DNA from: Stutzerimonas stutzeri
GTDB lineage: Bacteria; Pseudomonadota; Gammaproteobacteria; Pseudomonadales; Pseudomonadaceae
Length of the DNA stretch: 64,000 nucleotides
Assembly: GCF_015291885.1 (NCBI RefSeq)
Contig: NZ_CP036186.1
Coordinates: 4,354,001 to 4,418,000, forward strand
Direction of reading: 5' to 3'
Part shown: piece by piece, positions 1-5,730 of the stretch
Layout: the number at the start of each line of letters is the position of its first letter
How positions within the stretch are numbered: the first letter of the stretch is position 1
Program-made: the position numbers and the translations under genes
The notes under the pieces: model-generated
Told to the model about the DNA's origin: nothing
Database searches by the model: none
What the model saw: only the letters and a program-made list of their open reading frames with translations

Positions 1-848
1 TGCAGTTTCGCGAAGCACCTCGACATTGGCTGGACTGGTGCGCCGGCAAGGGACATCTCGGCCGGTACCTGGCCGGCAACGGTGCCGCGCTGACTTGCCT
101 GGAGTGGGACGATGCGCTGGTCGAAGCAGGTGCCCAGATGAGCAAACGAATGGGCATCGTGGCGAACCACCAATGCCAGGACGTCCTGGCCGCCAGCGCT
201 GCCGAACAGCTGCACGCCACACATACCCCGATCGCGCTGCATGCCTGCGGCGACCTGCATGTACGGTTGCTACAACTGGCTATCGCCAAACAGTGTCGCC
301 AGCTCGCCGTGGCGCCCTGTTGCTATAACCGCACCCAGGAAAATACTTATGCCCCGCTCTCCAAGGCAGCCGCGGGGTCTGCGCTGCAGCTAACGCGCGA
401 CGATCTAGGCCTGCCGCTGAGTGAGACAGTCACCGCCGGCGCCCGGGAACGGCGCAACCGCGATCAGTCCATGGCCTGGCGGCTGGGCTTCGACACGCTG
501 CAGCGTAGCTTGCGCCAGCGAGACGACTACCTGCCAACACCCTCGCTACCCAGTGCCTGGCTGAAGAAGGACTTCTCCGACTATTGCCGCGACCTCGCCG
601 CACTCAAGCAGCTACCCGCGCCGGGCAAAGAAGACTGGGCGGCATTGGAGCGAAGCGGCTGGCAGCGCCTGGCCGAAGTCCGCAACCTGGAGCTGGTGCG
701 CAGCCTGTTCCGCCGCCCGCTGGAACTGTGGCTGCTGCTAGACCGCGCGTTGCTACTCGAGGAACAGGGCTATCGCGTTCGTCTGGGCACCTTCTGCCCC
801 CACGAACTGACGCCGCGAAACTTGCTGCTACTCGCCGAACGCGCCTAA
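1..848 (+). CDS. SAM-dependent methyltransferase, 5' end outside the window
   Basis: This is an open frame from the window edge (frame 3) to a stop at 848, about 281 residues seen. Near the start it reads DWCAGKGHLGR, a class I SAM-binding motif I, followed by an acidic residue loop (LEWDD). Further on are HACGDL and the Cys-rich AVAPCCYN, which resemble the Methyltransf_32 type of methyltransferase. The substrate cannot be read from the sequence. It is core DNA directly upstream of tRNA-Thr. The N-terminus is missing only because the window starts inside the gene. Confidence 0.75.
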   Translation, partial: QFREAPRHWLDWCAGKGHLGRYLAGNGAALTCLEWDDALVEAGAQMSKRMGIVANHQCQDVLAASAAEQLHATHTPIALHACGDLHVRLLQLAIAKQCRQLAVAPCCYNRTQENTYAPLSKAAAGSALQLTRDDLGLPLSETVTAGARERRNRDQSMAWRLGFDTLQRSLRQRDDYLPTPSLPSAWLKKDFSDYCRDLAALKQLPAPGKEDWAALERSGWQRLAEVRNLELVRSLFRRPLELWLLLDRALLLEEQGYRVRLGTFCPHELTPRNLLLLAERA

Positions 849-905
849 CTCCGCAAAAAGTGACTGAGCCTGAACAAGCAACTGCAAGTCACCGTAACCA
901 AACGG

Positions 906-933
906 TTTACTCGCCGCGCGCAATGGATATAAT
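906..933 (+). promoter_or_regulatory. Promoter of tRNA-Thr
   Basis: A perfect -10 box TATAAT lies at 928-933, with a weaker -35 box TTTACT at 906-911 and a 16-bp spacer. The tRNA begins 15 bp after the -10 box, which fits a stable-RNA promoter. Confidence 0.65.
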
Positions 934-947
934 GGCGACCCTCAAAT

Positions 948-1023
<76 letters not shown>

Positions 1024-1034
1024 TACAAATCAAA

Positions 1035-1062
1035 GGGTTACGTGAAAACGTAGCCCTTTTTT
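1035..1062 (+). terminator. Rho-independent terminator behind tRNA-Thr
   Basis: A 9-bp stem GGGTTACGT/ACGTAGCCC (one G-T pair) with a GAAA loop is followed by six T. It lies inside the island end, so the island brings its own terminator for the tRNA it rebuilds. A different terminator follows the right repeat. Confidence 0.85.
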
Positions 1063-1077
1063 GTGCCTGAAATTCGG

Positions 1078-1100
1078 CCTGGGGTAGGATTGGGGTAGGG
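1078..1100. repeat. Left GGGGTAGG pair (candidate integrase arm sites)
   Basis: Two GGGGTAGG words at 1081 and 1092, 11 bp apart. The 23-bp block is identical to 26019-26041 beside the integrase gene. The same short word near both island ends at the same internal spacing suits arm-type binding sites of the integrase; the binding is inferred. Confidence 0.6.
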
Positions 1101-1383
1101 TTTTGACACCCATCGCTATGCTGGTTAGAAAAAATACGCGCCAGACTCAATACCATTCGTCGGAAAAAACTGCCGGCACGCCTCACCAGGCAGTAGATTT
1201 CATAGCCGCTCAAAAACGACCAAACACATTTTTGCCCATCTTGAGAGCGATTCATGATGAAGCCATTTATCGTCCAGATGGCGTAATGTGGGCACTTGCA
1301 CAGCGTTAGAGAGCTGAATAGTGTGAATGGGCGGGTCGACAGACCTGACTCCAGGATCACTGCACCACAGGGCAACTTGTCAT

Positions 1384-1459
1384 GGTGGCTGTATGCGGGG
1401 CGCTACGGCGCGCTGAGTTCCTTGAGTCTCGGTCTACCAACCCGCATACAGCCGCCACC
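1384..1459 (+). other. Long stem-loop upstream of a small ORF; rest of 1063-1511 has no gene
   Basis: GGTGGCTGTATGCGGG at 1384-1399 pairs with CCCGCATACAGCCGCCACC at 1441-1459, with three extra bases on the right arm. The loop is about 41 nt and itself GC-rich. It sits 52 bp upstream of the ORF at 1512 and could be a 5'-UTR structure or a small RNA. Apart from the terminator and the GGGGTAGG pair I see no credible gene in 1024-1511. Confidence 0.5.
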
Positions 1460-1511
1460 CTCTCGTTTGGTAGCGAGTGATGGCGGCCTCTAAAACTCAA
1501 GAGGTCACCCT

Positions 1512-1799
1512 ATGCAGCCGAGCAACTCATCCCCAGGCTTTACCCCACTACACTCCAGCGAGCACAACTGCCTGTTCGGCTTTCGCAGCGACGCTAGGGC
1601 AACCGAGCTGTATGACGAGGCGATGCAACGCCAGCATGCAGCTCTCGGCTTACTCTGCGCACTCGGCGGCACACCCCATTTGAATGAGCTTTCCGACGAA
1701 CCCCTGAGCGGGTGCATCCAGGCGGTCAGATTACTGTGCGGTGATGCAGCCGGGCTGTATTCCGCAGCCTGGGAGCGCGTGCAGCAAGAAGCGGCCTGA
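1512..1799 (+). CDS. Small protein of unknown function (95 aa)
   Basis: The ATG follows an AAGAGG ribosome site by about 8 bases. The protein is soluble, without signal peptide or membrane segment. It has an N-terminal FTPLHSSEHNCLFGF-type stretch and an Ala/Leu-rich helical C-terminus. From memory it resembles the small DUF3077 group common in Pseudomonas islands, but I could not confirm this. No function can be assigned. It stands alone behind the stem-loop at 1384-1459, and the next gene is on the other strand. Confidence 0.6.
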   Translation: MQPSNSSPGFTPLHSSEHNCLFGFRSDARATELYDEAMQRQHAALGLLCALGGTPHLNELSDEPLSGCIQAVRLLCGDAAGLYSAAWERVQQEAA

Positions 1800-1825
1800 C
1801 TTGAATTAGAAGAAGGAGGGACGGA

Positions 1826-2086
1826 TCACTCGCCCGCCTTCTTTGAAGACAGCTCAGATTCGTAACGCTGCACAAACTCGACAAGGTTAAGCCCAAGCAC
1901 ATGGCAAATATCGCGCAGCTGCACTAGATCGAGCCTGCGAAGGCCACGCTCAATGTCGCTGGTAAAGGATTGTGGACGGCCCAGCGCTTCGGCGAACTGC
2001 GCCTGCGTCAGGCCTGACTCAGTACGACACTGCTTGATCATACGAAGCAGCACTAAGTTCTCATCTCGATAAATCGACTTTTCCAC
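1826..2086 (-). CDS. XRE-family HTH regulator (86 aa)
   Basis: A single Cro/C1-type helix-turn-helix occupies roughly residues 14-70: RMIKQCRTESGLTQAQFAEAL, then the recognition region GRPQSFTSDIERGLRRLDL. The remaining C-terminus is short and charged, so it is a one-domain repressor-like protein. It is divergent from the gene at 2163, and the 76 bp between them contain a promoter covered by direct repeats. It therefore probably controls itself and that neighbour. The target sites are inferred, not shown. Confidence 0.85.
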   Translation of the reverse strand: MEKSIYRDENLVLLRMIKQCRTESGLTQAQFAEALGRPQSFTSDIERGLRRLDLVQLRDICHVLGLNLVEFVQRYESELSSKKAGE

Positions 2087-2104
2087 AGAGACGCATTCCA
2101 GCTG

Positions 2105-2156
2105 TTGACAAAGCCAGAATGTATATCTAAATTACAGATATCTGAATTACAGGTAT
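2105..2156 (+). promoter_or_regulatory. Divergent control region: promoter with direct-repeat operator
   Basis: TTGACA at 2105-2110 and TAAATT at 2128-2133 are 17 bp apart, a good sigma-70 promoter for the gene at 2163. The direct repeats AATTACAGATAT (2130-2141) and AATTACAGGTAT (2145-2156) are 15 bp apart and overlap the -10 box and start region. The XRE protein at 1826-2086 is the obvious candidate to bind them. Confidence 0.6.
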
Positions 2157-2162
2157 ACGGAT

Positions 2163-2615
2163 ATGAACGTCGTGCACATCTCCACAATCATCCCTCTCGA
2201 TCCAGATCGATCCGCACTTCTCGATGTCAAAAACCGCGTTTTGCTTTTAACCCTTGAGCGCTTGATAAGTCGATTCGACATCGAACTACCAGTTGTACTG
2301 AGCCTTTTGTCCGGATCAGATATCCACATCCGTCTCGACTCGGTGAACGGCAATCCATGCTTGCTATTCGATGACATCCCAACGCTTTTGGACCTTATCC
2401 GCCCCGATCAACGGAATGACCGTCATAACAGGCAACACATGAGCATGCTCCTCCAGCACGCTGGATTATCAATAGCGCTGAAGTTTTCGGGCCTCATCGA
2501 TCAACCGCGCGCCCTGAGCAGGGAATTAATTTCAACCCTGTGCCCAAGCTGGGCCGAGGATGAGAAGACCCTTCGTGGCTTGCTCGACTTCACACAAAAA
2601 GTCGCTCTGCGCTAA
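2163..2615 (+). CDS. Unknown protein (150 aa)
   Basis: No family recognised. It is a soluble protein with a hydrophobic early segment rich in Leu/Ile (RVLLLTLERLISRFDIELPVV, about residues 25-45), but without a clear signal peptide or transmembrane helix. The C-terminus (CPSWAEDEKTLRGLLDFTQ) looks helical. There is no strong ribosome site; only AGG about 10 bases upstream. It lies directly behind the operator-like repeats and divergent from the XRE gene. The next gene starts 57 bp downstream in the same direction, so the two may be co-transcribed. Confidence 0.6.
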   Translation: MNVVHISTIIPLDPDRSALLDVKNRVLLLTLERLISRFDIELPVVLSLLSGSDIHIRLDSVNGNPCLLFDDIPTLLDLIRPDQRNDRHNRQHMSMLLQHAGLSIALKFSGLIDQPRALSRELISTLCPSWAEDEKTLRGLLDFTQKVALR

Positions 2616-2958
2616 CTCAACACGGACATACCAGAGTGCCTCTAAGCCGCACGTAAAAATGGTTAAAACAGCATGAGCGATAAAGAAATATACCAACGCT
2701 TCGTAGAAGAAGTCCTGATGAGCGGGCCAGAGGCAACCCTACCCTGCAACCTCAGCGACTATTGGCTGACAGCGCTTCAGCAGAGCACAGACAGGTGCTT
2801 AGAAAACTTCGCCACCAAACGCCCGGAAGATGACGACAGCTTGTCTCTGCCACTAGCTGCGATCCTGCACATTCTGTGTGCCAAAGCCGGCAGTGCAGAG
2901 TTTCAGGTGCCAATGGAGGAGCTATTCAACAATTTTGAATATCTCAGGATAGAGCTAG

Positions 2959-4150
2959 GGACAGTCTGAAAAAGACTTCCTGATTTTGGCAAAATAGCCG
3001 AACGCCACCCACCGAGTTTTCTGATGAAGCAGATGACCTTCGCCGATGCCGAGTACGCCGGCAAGCGCAAGCAGACCCGCAAAGAGCTGTTCCTGATCGA
3101 GATGGATCGGGTGGTGCCGTGGAAGGGGTTGATTGCCCTGATCGAGCCGCATTACCCCAAGGGTGAAGGTGGCCGTCCGGCGTACCCGTTGATGGCAATG
3201 CTGCGGGTTCATCTAATGCAAAACTGGTTCGGTTATAGCGATCCAGCGATGGAGGAGGCACTGTACGAGACCACCATCCTGCGGCAGTTCGCGGGGCTGA
3301 GCCTGGAGCGTATCCCCGACGAAACCACCATCCTCAACTTCCGTCGCCTGCTGGAGAAACACGAACTGGCTGCTGGCATCCTGGCCGTGATCAATGGCTA
3401 CCTGGGTGACCGTGGCCTGTCGCTGCGCCAAGGCACCATCGTCGATGCCACGCTGATCAATGCGCCGAGTTCGACCAAGAACAAAGACGGCAAGCGCGAC
3501 CCAGAGATGCACCAGACCAAGAAGGGCAACCAGTATTACTTTGGCATGAAGGCCCACATCGGCGTCGATGACGAATCGGGCCTGGTGCATAGCGTGGTAG
3601 GTACGGCGGCTAACGTGGCGGACGTCACCCAGGTCGACAAGTTGCTGCATGGCGAGGAAAACGTGGTCTGCGCCGATGCGGGTTATACCGGCGTCGAGAA
3701 GCGTGCCGAGCATGATGGCCGCGAAGTGATTTGGCAGGTGGCAGCACGGCGCAGCACTTACAAAAAGCTGGGCAAGAGCAGCGCGCTGTACAAAGCCAGA
3801 CGCAAGATCGAGAAATCCAAGGCTCAGGTACGGGCCAAGGTTGAGCACCCGTTTCGGGTGATCAAGCGGCAGTTCGGTTATGTGAAGACGCGCTTCCGTG
3901 GCTTGGCCAAGAATACTGCGCAACTGGTGACGCTGTTCGCGTTGTCGAACCTGTGGATGGCACGCCGACATTTGCTGACCAATGCAGGAGAGGTGCGCCT
4001 GTAATGCAGGAAATGGCCGCCGCGAGGTGTTCTCGGCGGCTAGAAACACCGAAATGAGCTGGTTATCTGATCGTTTTTGATCGGTTTGCCGCTTTCAAAA
4101 TCGGCGGAGGCTGAAGTCAGCCGGAAATGCATGGCTACTTCAGACCATCC
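2959..4150 (+). mobile_element. IS5-family insertion sequence, copy 1 (1192 bp)
   Basis: The ends GGACAGTCTGAA (left) and the complement of GGATGGTCTGAA (right) are imperfect terminal inverted repeats. The target duplication is CTAG at 2955-2958 and 4151-4154, fitting the YTAR preference of IS5 relatives. It carries one transposase gene. A near-identical copy in the opposite orientation lies at 17828-19019 with the same length and its own CTAG duplication. Confidence 0.93.
3024..4004 (+). CDS. IS5-family transposase (326 aa)
   Basis: DDE transposase that cuts and joins the IS ends. The N-terminus carries the IS5-type region PYPLMAMLRVHLMQNWFGYSD (about residues 53-73, DUF772-like). Likely catalytic residues are Asp in TIVDATLI (about 142), Asp in CADAGYTG (about 215) and Glu in VEHPFRVIKRQFGY (about 278). 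Length is normal for the family. It differs from copy 2 by only a few residues (Ser/Cys, Leu/Pro, Ser/Ala), so both copies look intact and recently duplicated. Confidence 0.95.
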   Translation: MKQMTFADAEYAGKRKQTRKELFLIEMDRVVPWKGLIALIEPHYPKGEGGRPAYPLMAMLRVHLMQNWFGYSDPAMEEALYETTILRQFAGLSLERIPDETTILNFRRLLEKHELAAGILAVINGYLGDRGLSLRQGTIVDATLINAPSSTKNKDGKRDPEMHQTKKGNQYYFGMKAHIGVDDESGLVHSVVGTAANVADVTQVDKLLHGEENVVCADAGYTGVEKRAEHDGREVIWQVAARRSTYKKLGKSSALYKARRKIEKSKAQVRAKVEHPFRVIKRQFGYVKTRFRGLAKNTAQLVTLFALSNLWMARRHLLTNAGEVRL

Positions 4151-4312
4151 CTAGCAATCGAGGAGCTCCGACGAAAAACGGACTACCTAAATGAGCCGGC
4201 CACGCTCGCTTCGATTTTTACCGACCGGGAACTAAGGTTTTCCCCTAGCGCCCCAAACTAAAAAACCGCTCCGGCGACTGCAGCAAATTATCCGCAATCC
4301 GATAACCAAAAA

Positions 4313-4795
4313 ATGAAGCGCATCAGCGGTCTTGGCAGACTGCTGAATTGCAACGGCGAGCCTGCATCCGACAGTCTCATCATGAGGGCGAACGCAGTGG
4401 ATGGACTAGATGCAATGACTGACCTGCTCTACGGACCAGGCCAGCACATGGCCGGAAGCGACATGTCGAATGAAGATGCCATGACTTATGCACTGAACAG
4501 CTTTCCGTTTGGCAATTACTGCATCGTGCGCGACTGGATCTGGATCGATCTTGATGTCACTGACGAGCAACGCTCCGAACTGGCAAAAACAAGGCGCCAC
4601 CCGGTGATCCTATTCGCTCACGGCGTCGTCATCGACAGCGAACGTAGATGGGATATCGGCGACTTCGTCCGCACATCACCACTCCACATATTCGAAGAAG
4701 GCTTCCATTTTAAAACGCGCCACACCGTGTACCTGCTGCTTGGTGCAGGTACACGGAAGCAAGCCAGCGCGGAAACAGTTGCTCGTATTTTTTGA
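4313..4795 (+). CDS. Unknown protein, DUF6957-like (160 aa)
   Basis: A soluble protein whose C-terminal two thirds contain IWIDLDVTDEQ, VILFAHGVVIDSERRWDIGD, VRTSPLHIF and a final YLLLGAGTRKQA. I recall this pattern from Pseudomonas proteins labelled DUF6957, but no function is known. The start ATG 4313 is the first in frame; no strong ribosome site is visible. It may once have been in one transcription unit with the IS-split gene ending at 4261, 51 bp upstream. Confidence 0.65.
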   Translation: MKRISGLGRLLNCNGEPASDSLIMRANAVDGLDAMTDLLYGPGQHMAGSDMSNEDAMTYALNSFPFGNYCIVRDWIWIDLDVTDEQRSELAKTRRHPVILFAHGVVIDSERRWDIGDFVRTSPLHIFEEGFHFKTRHTVYLLLGAGTRKQASAETVARIF

Positions 4796-4813
4796 TTAAG
4801 CGGCAGGCTGAAT

Positions 4814-4888
4814 ATGATGCGAGTTCATCTGCTGTCTGATTTGCACAACGAGTTCGACCCATTCATACGGACGAGTTGCTCGCGATGA
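4814..4888 (+). pseudogene. Remnant of a calcineurin-like phosphoesterase start
   Basis: A 24-aa ORF beginning MMRVHLLSDLHNEFDPF. This is the usual N-terminus of a metallophosphoesterase, with the D-x-H metal motif in SDLHNEF, but it stops at once. No remaining domain (GNH, GH) follows in any frame before 5330. It reads as the stub of a gene whose remainder was lost or replaced by the repeat region. Confidence 0.55.
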
Positions 4889-4986
4889 CTTTTTTAACGA
4901 CGATCATTAATCACGCTGAGAGCCCACTGCTGAATCGACTGTCCACCAGCAGTCTCAGCGCAAGCATCACCGCCCTGCACGCCAAA

Positions 4987-5173
4987 TTCGATACCACATT
5001 CGTGTCGCACAAGCAGTTGCAACACTCGCCAAGTGTGACAAGCCCCAATGCAACACAGAGGGCATATGACAGAACACGAATGCGACACTCGGGTCGTATC
5101 GCAAAACGACAGTGCGACACACATTGAGTGTCGCAACACCGGATGCGATACGACCGGGGTATGACATGCAATA
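4987..5173. repeat. Array of 11-12 TGYNRCA-like sites at 15-16 bp spacing
   Basis: Seven-base sites start at 4987 (weaker), 5003, 5018, 5034, 5049, 5065, 5081, 5097, 5113, 5129, 5144 and 5160. Examples are TGTCGCA, TGCAACA, TGTGACA, TGCGACA, TATCGCA and TGCGATA. First T, pyrimidine at 3, purine at 5, pyrimidine at 6 and final A hold at all of them. The intervals are 15 or 16 bp (mean 15.7, 1.5 helical turns). The consensus is nearly palindromic, and several sites are reverse complements of others. The bases between sites are not conserved, so it is not an ordinary tandem repeat. It may be a protein-binding array. Confidence 0.7.
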
Positions 5174-5176
5174 CAC

Positions 5177-5201
5177 CCCTAGTATCGCGAGAATACTAGG
5201 G
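5177..5201. other. Perfect 9-bp hairpin between the two motif arrays
   Basis: CCCTAGTAT (5177-5185) and ATACTAGGG (5193-5201) enclose a 7-base loop CGCGAGA. There is no T-run on either side, so it is probably not a terminator; it could be a dyad binding site separating the two arrays. Confidence 0.6.
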
Positions 5202-5223
5202 CGTGCAAACGCAGAGCCCGCAC

Positions 5224-5314
5224 AGGCACTTGCTATGCCCACAGAGGCATTTCGAATGCCTTTACTGCCACTCTGAGTGCCCGTAGTGGCAGCGACAGTG
5301 CCCGACCGGGCACT
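5224..5314. repeat. Array of nine TGCC/GGCA sites at one-turn spacing
   Basis: Four-base cores start at 5225 (GGCA), 5236 (TGCC), 5246 (GGCA), 5257 (TGCC), 5266 (TGCC), 5278 (TGCC), 5288 (GGCA), 5299 (TGCC) and 5309 (GGCA). The mean spacing is 10.5 bp, so all cores lie on one face of the helix. TGCC and GGCA are complementary, and neighbouring pairs form short hairpins such as AGGCAT/ATGCCT. The array directly follows the 15.7-bp array and ends in a terminator-like hairpin. Confidence 0.65.
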
Positions 5315-5321
5315 GCTTTTT
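5296..5321 (+). terminator. Terminator-like hairpin at the end of the second array
   Basis: An 8-bp stem CAGTGCCC/GGGCACTG with a four-base loop is followed by C and five T. It could end a transcript crossing the arrays. The stem also forms the last two sites of the 10.5-bp array. An AT-rich stretch without genes follows (5322-5395). Confidence 0.6.
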
Positions 5322-5428
5322 CGGTTATATTAATCATACTAAATACTTATAAATCATATAGTTATGCAAAATACGGATAACTGACTTTGAGTGTAGTGGC
5401 CAGCCTTTTCTAGCTTTGCCTCTCCCGA

Positions 5429-5446
5429 CGATACCCTTGGGTATCG
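5429..5446. other. Perfect 8-bp hairpin
   Basis: CGATACCC and GGGTATCG are separated by two bases. It is one of several dyads in the gene-free 4890-5730 stretch. No function is apparent. Confidence 0.5.
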
Positions 5447-5460
5447 CCTACTCGCTCATT

Positions 5461-5490
5461 CAGCGCTGTGCGCTGGCTGCTTTTATTTTT
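5461..5490 (+). terminator. Possible rho-independent terminator
   Basis: The stem CAGCGC/GCGCTG with a TGT loop is followed after a few bases by TTTTATTTTT. It would end transcription entering from the array side before the inverted-repeat segment at 5488. Confidence 0.5.
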
Positions 5491-5718
5491 TGATGACAAA
5501 TGCTTGCGCGCGCTTTTGCTCCACGCGCACGCTGAATGTAGATGAAGGCGTGTCGCGTGAGTAAGAGCGCGCAACCCCTTACTCGCGGCGCGAGTATGGG
5601 GGCGTTGGAGCAGTTCAGACGTAACGAGAAATGCACGAAGCGAATGCGTAGTGCTTTTCAGTGAAGTTTGAACTGAGCCAACGCCAATTCGCAAAGCGGC
5701 TGCCCTTTGTCATCAAAA
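5488..5718. repeat. 13-bp perfect inverted repeats around a 205-bp segment
   Basis: TTTTGATGACAAA at 5488-5500 is the exact reverse complement of TTTGTCATCAAAA at 5706-5718. The right copy lies 12 bp before the ATG of a tyrosine recombinase gene. Short inverted repeats around a promoter-sized segment beside such a recombinase are typical of invertible switches like fimS, so inversion is a reasonable but untested idea. The enclosed DNA is rich in dyads (5554-5587, 5601-5685). Confidence 0.55.
5601..5685. other. 85-nt imperfect hairpin upstream of the recombinase
   Basis: Arms 5601-5620 and 5666-5685 (GGCGTTGG... and ...CCAACGCC) match at 17 of 20 positions. The inner stretch contains GCAC and GTGC that can extend the fold. 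It may be a structured RNA or a single-strand recombination site. It does not fit the integron attC pattern because the GTT/AAC core words face the wrong way. Confidence 0.5.
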
Positions 5719-5730
5719 CAATAAAAAGAG

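Larger units (their letters stand above)
2673..4261 (+). pseudogene. Unknown gene split by an IS (ancestral 130 aa)
   Basis: Translation from ATG 2673 (MSDKEIYQRF) runs into the IS at 2959 and stops after a few IS-encoded codons (98 aa). Removing 2959-4150 and one CTAG copy rejoins the frame: the right flank reads AIEELRRKTDYLNEPATLA and continues to a TAA at 4259-4261. The restored protein is 130 aa, with no recognised family. The seamless reading frame on both sides shows that the IS entered an intact gene recently. Confidence 0.85.

Noticed and set aside
1103..1309. 68-aa ORF inside the left island end
   Set aside because: No ribosome site, no recognised family and competing open frames on both strands.
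4876..5127. 83-aa ORF over the first motif array
   Set aside because: No ribosome site and no recognisable protein; its sequence simply follows the 15-16 bp motif array, which is not codon-phased.
5066..5164. 32-aa ORF with Cys pattern resembling an Ogr/Delta zinc finger
   Set aside because: Only one Cys precedes the CRNTGC part, so a metal site is incomplete, and it lies fully within the repeat array.
4987..5173. CRISPR array
   Set aside because: Units are only 7 conserved bases at 15-16 bp spacing, far too short for repeats and spacers, and no cas genes are present.
5601..5685. Integron attC-like site
   Set aside because: The long hairpin has GTT and AAC core words, but in the opposite order to the RYYYAAC...GTTRRRY pattern, and the 5731 recombinase lacks an evident integron-integrase insert.
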